A stretch of DNA of 34,165 nt from Spirochaetales bacterium (GTDB taxonomy: Bacteria; Spirochaetota; Spirochaetia; DSM-2461). The translations under genes were made by a program, and so were the position numbers. Shown piece by piece: positions 25,605-32,971 of the stretch (position 1 is the first letter of the stretch; the number at the start of each line of letters is the position of its first letter). A model generated the notes under the pieces. The model did no database searches and had not been told where the DNA came from. It worked only from the letters and a program-made list of their open reading frames with translations. The stretch covers positions 1 to 34,165 of the forward strand of contig JAFGXR010000042.1 in NCBI GenBank assembly GCA_016936555.1. The letters are read 5' to 3'.

Positions 25605-26489
25605 ATGCATGAAGAAGAAGTTGTTGAAGAAATCAAAAAGTTCATCGAATCTCATCTGAGCGAAGAAATCACCCTGAAGAAAATCAGCGATGCTGTGTGT
25701 TATTCGGAAGAGCATACAAGCCGACTGTTCAAGAAGAATACAGGAGAGAATCTTTTTGATTTCGTAAGGAACAGAAGACTGCTGGCTGCCGCTGATCGCT
25801 TGAAACGGGAAGGCGGGAAAATTATCAATATCGCCCTGGATCACGGTTTTAACTCCCATGAAGTCTTTACCAGAGCTTTTTCGACATATTTCGGCATTTC
25901 TCCCAGACGGTTCCGGCTTTTAAAACCGGAAATAAAACAATTTATGCCGAAGGGATTAAAAGTGTTCCCTTTGGAGAGAGGAGAGAACGTTATGGCGAAT
26001 TTTATGATTTTTACTCAGATTTTAGAAAAAGAGGAAAGACAGCTTCTCTTTTATCCGGGAAAGAAGGCAACTCATTATTTTGAGTACTGCAATGAACTGG
26101 GCTGTGATGTGTGGGGCAGGCTCATGGAGATTGAGGGGACACTCGACGAACCTCTCGGGTTCTGGCTCCCTGAAAAGCTCCGCGGTGAATCCTGCTCCGA
26201 ATATGTTCAGGGCGTGGAGGTTCCGCTCGGATTTAAAGGTCCAGTTCCCGAGGGAATTGAATCGATGATTCTGCCGGCCGGTTCATTTCTCATTTTTCAG
26301 AGCGAGCCTTATGAGGAAAGCGATGAAAAGATGCTTGAGGTAATCCAGTCGGTCCAGAAGGGAATCGCCTCCTACAACCCTGAATTATACGGCTATGTGT
26401 GGGCTGGAGAGGATGCTCCCCGGTATCAGATGACTCCTCTTGGCGAAAGAGGTTATATTGAAGCTGTTCCGGTCCGAAGGAAAGGATAG
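25605..26489 (+). CDS. AraC-family regulator with GyrI-like ligand domain
   Basis: The N-terminal ~105 residues are an AraC DNA-binding domain with two HTH motifs: ITLKKISDAVCYSEEHTSRL and NIALDHGFNSHEVFTRAFST followed by YFGISPRRF. The C-terminal ~160 residues look like a GyrI/SOUL-type small-molecule domain (YVQGVEVPLGFKGPVPEGIE, MILPAGSFLIFQSEPYE), the arrangement seen in Rob- and BmrR-like multidrug or metabolite sensors. The HTH-first order agrees. It is convergent with the glycyl radical enzyme gene and has no obvious target beside it. Confidence 0.88.
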   Translation: MHEEEVVEEIKKFIESHLSEEITLKKISDAVCYSEEHTSRLFKKNTGENLFDFVRNRRLLAAADRLKREGGKIINIALDHGFNSHEVFTRAFSTYFGISPRRFRLLKPEIKQFMPKGLKVFPLERGENVMANFMIFTQILEKEERQLLFYPGKKATHYFEYCNELGCDVWGRLMEIEGTLDEPLGFWLPEKLRGESCSEYVQGVEVPLGFKGPVPEGIESMILPAGSFLIFQSEPYEESDEKMLEVIQSVQKGIASYNPELYGYVWAGEDAPRYQMTPLGERGYIEAVPVRRKG

Positions 26490-26500
26490 GATTTGAAAAT

Positions 26501-26520
26501 CCGGGGAGAACTCTTCCCGG
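26501..26520. terminator. Hairpin between convergent AraC and glycyl radical enzyme genes
   Basis: CCGGGGAG and CTTCCCGG pair (one G-T wobble) around a 4-base loop, 12 bp after the AraC stop. The plus side is followed by TCATATTTCC and the minus side by ATTTTC, so T tracts are short. It may work weakly in both directions. Confidence 0.4.
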
Positions 26521-26598
26521 TCATATTTCCTCCCGGTATCCCCATCAGCTGTACCCTGTCCTATCATTGCGCGGGCCGGGAGACTGAGCTCTGTCTGA

Positions 26599-28986
26599 TC
26601 AGAGAGCCTGCTCTGTCCTCGCTATAATATCGTCCTGAGTCTCTTCTGAGAGATTGGTGTAGAAGGCCGAATAACCGGCGACCCTGACGATAAGATCCCT
26701 GTATTGCCGGGGATCTTTTTTTGCGGCCAGAAGAGTCTCCCTGTCTATGATATTGAACTGGATGTGCCAGCCTTTCAATCTGTCGAAAAATCCATGAAGA
26801 AGGGAAATCAGCTTCTCTCTCTTTTCCTCTGTCTGCAGGCTGAGCGGAGAGAGTTTCTGGTTGAGAAGGACGCCGCCCAGAATTTTTTCGGTCGGCAGCT
26901 TGGACAGACTTTTCATTACAGCCGTCGGGCCCTGTCTATCCGCGCCGGCGCTCGGTGAGGCGCCTTCAGCCAGGGGCTGCCAGGCTTTTCTGCCGTCGGG
27001 AGTCGCCGGAACGACGGAGCCCGCCGGAACATTCCCCGAGATGCTGGAGGTTCCGGCATAGTATTTGCCTCCGATGGGGCCTTTCCCTTCCCTGATAGTG
27101 CCGTATTTACTGATTTCATCAATATAATAATGATAAGCTTCTCCGATAAGAGAGTCGACATAATCATCGTCATTCCCATACTTGGGTGCGCCGTTCAGAA
27201 GAAGCTGACGTACTTTTTCTCCGTCCGGACCTTCGAAATTGCTGTTCACCGCTTCCATAAGCTGAAGGGGCGTCAGGCGTTTCTCTTCGAAAACCAGCTT
27301 TTTTATAACAGCAAGAGAGTCGGCCAGGTTGGCTATTCCCACCTGAAGTCCCGATACGAAATCGTATTTGCTTCCGCCCTGGTGGACTGTCATTCCCCGT
27401 TCCAGACAGGGATCGGTGAAGGCGGAACAGAGAAGGTCCGGCGCTTCGTCGCGAAGCACCGTATCGATAGCTGTGTCGATATCGATACCCGCTTTCGCGT
27501 AGAACCTGACCTGTTTTTCCCAGGCTTCCATGACCTGGCCGAAGTCTGTGAAATCCTCGAATCGCCCTGTCCCCGGGCAGAATCGTTTCCCGCTGACCGG
27601 ATCCATGCCGTCGTTGAGGGCAGCCAGAAAAACGCGCATAAAATTCAGGAAATGCTTTCCCGTACAGCGGTAACCCCATTTTCCCGGTACAGCCGTTTCA
27701 ATGCAGCCGATAGCCGAGTAATCCCAGGCATCTTCCTCTTCCACTCCCAGATTGAGAAATGAGGGGATGACAATGGCATCGTTATTGAAAGCAGGCATGC
27801 CGAACCCCAGGCGGATCACGGCCACGCATTCGTCGAGAAAAGCGGGATTGATGTTCTGATGGAAACGTACTGAGAGATTGGGCTGGGTCAGTCTTGTCTC
27901 GCCTACAGAACGGAGAATCAGATAACTTAAATCATTGACCGCATCGGAACCGTCGCGCAGCTGACCGCCTATGGTCACGTTCTGATATAGGGGCCCGCCG
28001 GCGGAAAAGCGGGTGTGGGACCAGGAGCGGATCTTCTTCATACTGACAAGTTTCAGCCAAAGGGATTCGAGCAGCTCCATAACAAAATCATCGGATATAA
28101 GCCCTTTTTCTTTGTCCTCTTTGTAAAACGGGTAGAGATACTGATCCATCCTGCCCAGAGACTGGGAATGGCCGTTGCTTTCGATCTGCAGAACCAGCTG
28201 TATGAAGAACGTGAGTTGAAGAGCCTGATAGAAGGTCTCTGGTTTGGAATGGGTGATGTGCAGGCAGTTGGAACTTATCTGTTCCAGTTCCTGCCGCCTC
28301 TTCTCATCATTTTCCTGGCCGGCCAGTTCCAATGCCAGAGCCGCGTACCGGGATATAAAGACCTGCAGGGCTTTCAGACTGATGAGAACAGAGTGGTAGA
28401 AATCCCCTTTCTGCCGGTTTTCCAGTGTGGCATCTTCAGTGTCATTCAGCTTCTCTTCTGTAAAATTCACATACCATCCCAGGCCTTTGTCCAGAATTTT
28501 CCTGTAATGAGCGGCTATATGGGCATCGCCGGAAGTCAGATTCCCTTCCGCCCGGATAATTGATGAATCGTGAATCTCACGGAGTAATCCGGTCATCTGT
28601 TCCCGCCCTTTGTCCAGAGTGGTCCGGTTTTCCCAGAAGCGGCATATATGCAAAAGTTCGTCTTTGGTTTTTCTATCGGGGTAAAAAGCGTCGCCGGGCC
28701 GTTTTTCAAATTCATCGATTTCTTTGATGATCCATTCAACTGCGTATTCCGGGAAGATCGGTGCAGCATAGATTGCCGATGAGTGATTCCCCGCCAGAAG
28801 GTCTTCCGGTTCTATACGGATCGTCATGTTTTCCAGAGTTTTCTTCAGTCCGTAAGCCCTTTTTATTATGACGGGCTGATCATCGCGGAGACGGTAGGCA
28901 TCGGTGTAAAACCGGGCACGTTCCATGCAGATAGACGGTGTGGATGATAGGATTCTCTCCCTGTATCGATTAATTCTTTCGGTCAT
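26599..28986 (-). CDS. Glycyl radical enzyme, dehydratase/lyase type (PFL-like fold)
   Basis: The 795-residue protein ends with the radical motif IVRVAGYSAFYTNLS (Gly771). The active-site loop is YSAIGCIETAVPGKWGYRC with Cys428 and Glu430, the C-x-E pair of glycerol/propanediol dehydratase, choline lyase and similar C-O, C-N or C-S lyases, not the Cys-Cys pair of true pyruvate formate-lyase. His156 in SGDAHIAAHYRKILDKGLG sits where the dehydratases have a catalytic His. The enzyme is oxygen-sensitive, so it should act under anoxia. The substrate is unknown. GGGAG lies 5 nt before ATG. No radical-SAM activase gene lies within the window, although most relatives have one adjacent. It is divergent from a DeoR regulator. 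Confidence 0.93.
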   Translation of the reverse strand: MTERINRYRERILSSTPSICMERARFYTDAYRLRDDQPVIIKRAYGLKKTLENMTIRIEPEDLLAGNHSSAIYAAPIFPEYAVEWIIKEIDEFEKRPGDAFYPDRKTKDELLHICRFWENRTTLDKGREQMTGLLREIHDSSIIRAEGNLTSGDAHIAAHYRKILDKGLGWYVNFTEEKLNDTEDATLENRQKGDFYHSVLISLKALQVFISRYAALALELAGQENDEKRRQELEQISSNCLHITHSKPETFYQALQLTFFIQLVLQIESNGHSQSLGRMDQYLYPFYKEDKEKGLISDDFVMELLESLWLKLVSMKKIRSWSHTRFSAGGPLYQNVTIGGQLRDGSDAVNDLSYLILRSVGETRLTQPNLSVRFHQNINPAFLDECVAVIRLGFGMPAFNNDAIVIPSFLNLGVEEEDAWDYSAIGCIETAVPGKWGYRCTGKHFLNFMRVFLAALNDGMDPVSGKRFCPGTGRFEDFTDFGQVMEAWEKQVRFYAKAGIDIDTAIDTVLRDEAPDLLCSAFTDPCLERGMTVHQGGSKYDFVSGLQVGIANLADSLAVIKKLVFEEKRLTPLQLMEAVNSNFEGPDGEKVRQLLLNGAPKYGNDDDYVDSLIGEAYHYYIDEISKYGTIREGKGPIGGKYYAGTSSISGNVPAGSVVPATPDGRKAWQPLAEGASPSAGADRQGPTAVMKSLSKLPTEKILGGVLLNQKLSPLSLQTEEKREKLISLLHGFFDRLKGWHIQFNIIDRETLLAAKKDPRQYRDLIVRVAGYSAFYTNLSEETQDDIIARTEQAL

Positions 28987-29020
28987 ACATACTCCCTGAT
29001 TTATATTAGAGTAATTTCAT

Positions 29021-29079
29021 GCGAAAGTCAAAAACGAAAAATACGAAAACAATAAAGAAGTTGAAGGTTTTCGTTCGAA
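29021..29079. promoter_or_regulatory. CGAAA repeats between glycyl radical enzyme and DeoR genes: putative operator
   Basis: The 108 bp divergent gap contains GCGAAAG (29021-29027), ACGAAAA twice (29034-29040 and 29043-29049), and an inverted copy GTTTTCGT (29067-29074) running into TTCGAAA. ACGAAAAC (29043-29050) and GTTTTCGT form a perfect 8 bp inverted repeat. DeoR-family regulators commonly bind TTTCG/CGAAA half-sites, so this is the likely operator by which the adjacent DeoR protein controls itself and the enzyme gene. Promoter boxes are not certain. Confidence 0.6.
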
Positions 29080-29094
29080 ACTGTATGATAAAGT

Positions 29095-29838
29095 ATGATG
29101 AACCGCCATGAACAGATTCTGAATATCGTCAACAAAGAGAATGAAGTTTCGGTTAACCGCCTGGCGGAACTTCTGAAGGTGTCGCTTGTCACAATACGCA
29201 GTGACCTCAGGGCACTTGAGGAAGAGAAACTTCTGATGCGAACTCACGGAGGGGCTGCGCTGCCCCCTGTCGATGATATCACCCATCGCCTGAGCATCAA
29301 TTTCCCTATCAAAAAAAGAATAGCCGCCGCAGCCGCGGATCTGGTGAAGGACGGTGAGACCATCCTTCTCGAAGCCGGATCGACTATCTCCCTTATGGCC
29401 CGTTTTCTTGCAGAGCGGAAAGATCTCAATGTCATCACCAATAACGCTTTTGTCGCGCGGCAGTTTAAAAACTCCCCTTCGGTCAATGTCATTCTTATGG
29501 GGGGATTGTATCAGAAGGAGAGTGAAACCATGGTGGGACCTATGATTGCGGAGTACATCAGCTACTATAATTTCAGTAAAGTCTTTCTCGGCATTGACGG
29601 CTTCTCTCTTGATGAAGGCATCATGTGCCGTGACCTTGAGCGGGCTGAAGTTATGTCTCTTTTTGTCAAAAGAGGAAAAAAAGCTATTGTGCTCTCTGAC
29701 TCGGGAAAACTGGGAAAAACAGCAGTTCGATCGGTATGCCGTCCCGAAGAGATCGATTGCTTTATCAGCGATGGGGACGTCGGAGAAAAGTACAGAGATT
29801 ATTTCAGAAAAAAGGGAATAGAGCTAATAGAAACCTGA
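29095..29838 (+). CDS. DeoR-family transcriptional regulator
   Basis: The 247-residue protein starts with the DeoR HTH (RHEQILNIVNKENEVSVNRL, SLVTIRSDLRALEEEKLLMR) ending in THGGAALPP, the family hallmark. The sensor half has PIKKRIAAAAADLVKDGETI, LLEAGSTISLMARFL, VITNNAFVA, VILMGGLYQKES and FLGIDGFS, the DeoRC isomerase-like fold that binds phosphorylated sugars or related metabolites. It is divergent from the glycyl radical enzyme gene and 14 bp before the GNAT gene. It likely represses the enzyme gene until a phosphorylated metabolite appears. ATG 29098 is an alternative start. Confidence 0.92.
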   Translation: MMNRHEQILNIVNKENEVSVNRLAELLKVSLVTIRSDLRALEEEKLLMRTHGGAALPPVDDITHRLSINFPIKKRIAAAAADLVKDGETILLEAGSTISLMARFLAERKDLNVITNNAFVARQFKNSPSVNVILMGGLYQKESETMVGPMIAEYISYYNFSKVFLGIDGFSLDEGIMCRDLERAEVMSLFVKRGKKAIVLSDSGKLGKTAVRSVCRPEEIDCFISDGDVGEKYRDYFRKKGIELIET

Positions 29839-29852
29839 TCATTGGAGAATAA

Positions 29853-30494
29853 ATGAAAATATCGATACGGAATGAAAAGTCTGAAGATTTCAGAAAAGTT
29901 GAAGAGAAGGCAAGGGAAGCCTTCTGGAATCTCTATTTCCCGGGATGCAATGAACATGTGGCTATTCATAAACTCCGGAAAAGCGATGATTTTATTCCTG
30001 AGCTGACCTATGTTCTCGAACTGGATGGTGAAATTGCCGGAGCTATCTTCTACAGTACTTCCAGAATTGTTGCAGCCGATGGTTCGGAATATCCGATGGT
30101 TTCTTTCGGTCCTGTCTTTATCGATCCCGAGTATCAGCGGCAGGGCCTGGGACTTAAGCTGATTAATCATTCCATTGAGGATGCCCGGAAGATGGGGCAT
30201 CGGGCCATTATCATTATAGGTTATCCCTACCACTATGAACCTTATGGTTTCAAAGGGGGAAAAATCTTTGGAATATCGATGCCTGATGGTAAATTCTATA
30301 AAGGCCTTCTTGTGTTACCTCTCTATAAAGGAGCTCTTGATGGTATAAGGGGCTATGTCGTATTTTCCGATTCTCTGGAACCGTCCGAAGAGGAAACTGA
30401 AGAATACGATAAACTTTTTCCCTTTAAGGAGAAAAAGATTCAGAGCAGCCAGAGGGAATTTGAGATTGCTTCAGCCGAGCTCGATGGGGATTAG
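29853..30494 (+). CDS. GNAT-family N-acetyltransferase
   Basis: The 213-residue protein has acetyl-CoA motif A VSFGPVFIDPEYQRQGLGLK with the Q/R-x-x-G-x-G loop QRQGLG, preceded by IAGAIFYSTSRIV. The segment GHRAIIIIGYPYHYEPYGFK is motif B. This is close to the YhbS-like group of predicted acetyltransferases. The substrate is unknown. A charged C-terminal tail (about 175-213) extends beyond the domain. GGAG lies 5 nt before the ATG, and the gene is 14 bp behind the DeoR gene, so they are probably co-transcribed. Confidence 0.88.
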   Translation: MKISIRNEKSEDFRKVEEKAREAFWNLYFPGCNEHVAIHKLRKSDDFIPELTYVLELDGEIAGAIFYSTSRIVAADGSEYPMVSFGPVFIDPEYQRQGLGLKLINHSIEDARKMGHRAIIIIGYPYHYEPYGFKGGKIFGISMPDGKFYKGLLVLPLYKGALDGIRGYVVFSDSLEPSEEETEEYDKLFPFKEKKIQSSQREFEIASAELDGD

Positions 30495-30497
30495 CTC

Positions 30498-30638
30498 TTA
30501 ATAGCGTTGTGCCTTCAGATTGATTTTCTCTTTGTGCTGTCTCGTTCTGTAATACCAGTAGAAATTCCTGAGGAAACCCGGTGCCATGTTAAATAGTAAT
30601 CGCCTGATCCATGCTTATCCAGCGAATCTTTTTATCGA
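30498..30638 (-). pseudogene. Possible degraded coding remnant in the 353 bp gap
   Basis: The gap 30495-30847 has no intact gene. On the minus strand two protein-like stretches lie in adjacent frames: one reads VKLDKKIRWISMDQAITI and ends at a TAA; the next frame then reads LLFNMAPGFLRNFYWYYRTR followed by about a dozen more residues before its own TAA near 30498. A frame shift around 30590-30600 would join them. The composition (aromatic and basic) looks like a protein C-terminus but I cannot name a family. This may be chance. The rest of the gap is AT-rich leader for the ferredoxin operon. Confidence 0.25.
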
Positions 30639-30800
30639 GTTTGACTGGTTATTCCTCGGGGAATCGTTAAAGATATGTAACAAATGTTATCTAATCTGAA
30701 TACATAAGTTTTTTTATTTGACGACAACAAAAAAGAATAATCCAAAGAAGAAGTCATATTTTCTGAGAGAGATGAGAAAATTTTCGAAATTTTGCGTAAG

Positions 30801-30816
30801 TGTGATATTTATCACA
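30801..30816. promoter_or_regulatory. Crp-like operator TGTGATATTTATCACA before the ferredoxin/permease operon
   Basis: The site is a 7 bp perfect dyad, TGTGATA and TATCACA, with TT between: the TGTGA-N6-TCACA consensus of Crp, not TTGAT-N4-ATCAA of Fnr. It ends 46 bp before the operon start at 30863. The Crp/Fnr gene at the end of the same operon has recognition helix CSREALSRTVSSLEKE, with the Arg-Glu-x3-Arg pattern that reads TGTGA in Crp. The position would suit activation at about -40 if transcription begins near 30850, but the promoter boxes are weak. Confidence 0.75.
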
Positions 30817-30862
30817 TAAAGTGCTTTTCCGGTAGTTTACCCTGTGGATGCAGGAGGCTGCC

Positions 30863-31513
30863 ATGAAAGAAAAAACAAGAAATATTGTAAGGTGGATATG
30901 GGAAATCGCTGCATTGATTCTATTTTTCGGACTCACTGTAGCCGGTAAATTACAGCTTTGGTTCGCCATTTTTATGCTGGGTGTTCTTATCTCTGTATTT
31001 GCCGGAAGATTTTACTGCGGGTGGATCTGCCCGATGAATACAATATTCCGGCCTTTAAGCTGGTTTTACGGGAAATTGAAAATCAAAAGGCTGAAGAGTC
31101 CGAAGTTTCTATCGGGCAACGGATTTAGGTATTTCATCCTAATCCTTTTTCTCGCATTAATGATTTTTGTCCGAATTCTTCATGTAAAAATGAATATTCT
31201 GCTTTATCTGACTATGCTGTCTGTCCTGGTCAGTCTGGTTTTTGAAGAGGCATTCTGGCACAGAAAAATCTGTCCTTTCGGAACAATCCTGAGTCTTACA
31301 TCCCGAAAGGCCAAAGTGGCCATGAATATAGATGAATCAGGCTGTATCGGCTGTGGTGCCTGTCAGAAAAAATGTCCATCCGATTCCATTATTACAAAAG
31401 AGGACGGCAAGCGTTACAACCTGAAGCATGAATGCCTTATGTGTTATCAGTGCATTGATGCCTGCCCGACCAAGGTCTGTGAAATCGGTACAATACAGGA
31501 GAGAAAAATATGA
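30863..31513 (+). CDS. NapH/YccM-like membrane ferredoxin, two 4Fe-4S clusters
   Basis: The protein has about four membrane helices, with two C-x3-CP motifs, FYCGWICPMNT and HRKICPFGTI, typical of NapH, CcoG, RdxA and NosR relatives. The C-terminal domain has two ferredoxin motifs: CIGCGACQKKCP and CLMCYQCIDACP. It should pass electrons at the cytoplasmic face of the membrane, possibly from quinol or a soluble donor. ATG 30863 has AGGAGG 5 nt upstream and is preferred over ATG 30848, which lies before that site. The stop overlaps the cupin ATG by 4 bases (ATGA). No Nap, Nos or cytochrome oxidase genes are present, so its partner is probably in this operon. Confidence 0.9.
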   Translation: MKEKTRNIVRWIWEIAALILFFGLTVAGKLQLWFAIFMLGVLISVFAGRFYCGWICPMNTIFRPLSWFYGKLKIKRLKSPKFLSGNGFRYFILILFLALMIFVRILHVKMNILLYLTMLSVLVSLVFEEAFWHRKICPFGTILSLTSRKAKVAMNIDESGCIGCGACQKKCPSDSIITKEDGKRYNLKHECLMCYQCIDACPTKVCEIGTIQERKI

Positions 31514-31833
31514 TAATTACTACTGTGAAGCAAGCGGTAACTGTTGTTCAAAAGAACGGGGTGAAAGCTCAGAAACTTTACGATCATCAGGAAGCCCTTG
31601 TAAATCATTTAACCTTTCAGCCTGGAGCCCGTTTGAATACCCATACAACACCGGTTGATGTTTTCTTTTATGTGCTTGAGGGAAAAGCCTGGATTGAGAT
31701 CGGAGATGAACGAATGGCCGTTGAAACCGATTCCATTGTAGAAAGTCCCAAAGGTATTCCACATGCACTGGAAAACTTCAGTGGGGAAAAAATCCTGAGG
31801 GTTCTGGTTGTTAAAACGCCAAAACCTCAATAA
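31510..31833 (+). CDS. Small single-domain cupin
   Basis: The 107-residue protein is one cupin barrel. Motif 1 is PGARLNTHTTPVDVFFYVLE followed by a Gly (one His only in place of H-x-H). Motif 2 is SPKGIPHALEN, with the conserved Pro-x-Gly-x2-His-x3-Asn. The metal site is thus partly changed. Such cupins act as small metal-dependent enzymes or ligand binders; function here is unknown. It begins inside the stop of the ferredoxin gene, so expression is coupled. Confidence 0.88.
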   Translation: MIITTVKQAVTVVQKNGVKAQKLYDHQEALVNHLTFQPGARLNTHTTPVDVFFYVLEGKAWIEIGDERMAVETDSIVESPKGIPHALENFSGEKILRVLVVKTPKPQ

Positions 31834-31850
31834 GATTTCAGGAGCGAAGA

Positions 31851-32327
31851 ATGACAACAATAATAATGATAGTTATATCCATAGCGTTACTTGCACTGTC
31901 TATTGCAAAAAGCAGACAGAAAAGCAAAGAAGCTGTGTTGATAGCTAAAAAGATGTTTCTGGGAACTATTTTAGAAGTAGCGGGAGTCATGGCTATAGTC
32001 GGGCTGGTTCTGGCTCTTCTACCTCCCGAGCTGATACAGAAGATTCTAGGCGGCAGTCATGTAATGATGAGCACGGTTTACGGGGCTCTTATCGGGACCG
32101 TCACCATTATGCCTGCCTTTATCGCTTTTCCCTTAACCAAATCGCTCTTTGTGAGCGGAGCTCATCTGGTGTCTCTGGCCGCCTTTCTCACAACATTGAC
32201 CATGGTGGGATTTGCCACTTTTCCCATTGAATCGAAGCATTTCGGAATGAAATTCACCCTTGTTCGAAACGGTGTCAGCTTTATAATGGCTTTGGTCATC
32301 GCTTTTTTTATGGGGGTCATTCTCTAA
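31851..32327 (+). CDS. Half-size permease, COG0701/ArsP-like, first half
   Basis: The 158-residue protein has about four or five membrane helices (MIVISIALLALSIA, VAGVMAIVGLVLALLPPELI, TVYGALIGTVTIMPAFIAFP, GVSFIMALVIAFFMGVIL). The GTVTIMPAFIAFPL segment matches the GAxTP/LPAF-like motif of the DUF318 permeases, a group that includes the organoarsenical exporter ArsP. Those proteins are usually ~300-350 residues with two inverted halves; here the halves are two genes. GGAG lies 6 nt before the ATG. Its TAA shares one base with the ATG of the second half. Assignment to the family is by motif and layout only. Confidence 0.75.
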   Translation: MTTIIMIVISIALLALSIAKSRQKSKEAVLIAKKMFLGTILEVAGVMAIVGLVLALLPPELIQKILGGSHVMMSTVYGALIGTVTIMPAFIAFPLTKSLFVSGAHLVSLAAFLTTLTMVGFATFPIESKHFGMKFTLVRNGVSFIMALVIAFFMGVIL

Positions 32328-32968
32328 TGAAACAATTGAAAAAGTTCAAAATCATTATTCTTGCAGTCCTGCTTTATGCCGTTTTTTTTATTCTCAAAAG
32401 AGATATCTTCTTCCATGCCGTAAACATAACAGGTGGTTTCCTGAAAGAGATGATACAGGTCCTCCCGCCGGTTATGATATTATCAGCTCTGATAACCGTA
32501 TGGGTTCCTTCTTCAACCATTCAGAGGGGGCTCGGAAAACAATCGGGTTTTATGGGACGGATTCTCTCTGTCTTTATCGGGTCGGTTTCCGCCGGACCAA
32601 TCTACGCCGCGTTTCCGGCAGCGCTCGTGTTATTCAAGAAGGGTGCATCCATTTCAAATATGGTTATAATATTAAGTTCATGGGCTGTCATTAAAGTTCC
32701 CATGCTTATGGTGGAAATCAAGTTCCTTGGTCTTCAGTTTTCACTGGTCAGGTTTCTGTTGACCATCCCGGCAGTTATTCTAATAGGATTGATTACGGAG
32801 AAATTGGTACATAGATCCGAAATCCATGAAAGCGGGGAAGAAGGTCTGACAAACCTGCCCAATTTGAATTGCGGAGGATGCGGTTATTCCAGTTGTGACG
32901 ACTTTAAACAGGCTATATTGAATGAAGGGGTAGATATTAACGGATGTGTTGTGTTGAAAAAGGGATAG
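32327..32968 (+). CDS. Half-size permease with C-terminal RnfB-like Fe-S domain
   Basis: Residues 1-165 are a half permease with about five helices (IIILAVLLYAVFFIL, MIQVLPPVMILSALITVWV, SVFIGSVSAGPIYAAFPAAL, IILSSWAVIKVPMLMVE). SAGPIYAAFPAALVLFKKGA parallels the MPAFIAFPL loop of the first half. The C-terminal ~45 residues are soluble and contain NLNCGGCGYSSC plus a Cys 17 residues later: C-x2-C-x4-C-x16-C, the exact spacing of the 4Fe-4S domain in RnfB (PF04060-like). A transporter half with its own Fe-S cluster is unusual and suggests electron input from the ferredoxin gene upstream. It is followed after 3 bp by the Crp/Fnr gene. Confidence 0.8.
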   Translation: MKQLKKFKIIILAVLLYAVFFILKRDIFFHAVNITGGFLKEMIQVLPPVMILSALITVWVPSSTIQRGLGKQSGFMGRILSVFIGSVSAGPIYAAFPAALVLFKKGASISNMVIILSSWAVIKVPMLMVEIKFLGLQFSLVRFLLTIPAVILIGLITEKLVHRSEIHESGEEGLTNLPNLNCGGCGYSSCDDFKQAILNEGVDINGCVVLKKG

Positions 32969-32971
32969 TAT

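Noticed and set aside
26599-28986. Naming the glycyl radical enzyme as pyruvate formate-lyase or isethionate lyase
   Set aside because: The active loop has C-x-E, not Cys-Cys, which excludes true PFL. The sulfonate importer is 7 kb away and not a sound reason to assign a sulfonate substrate.
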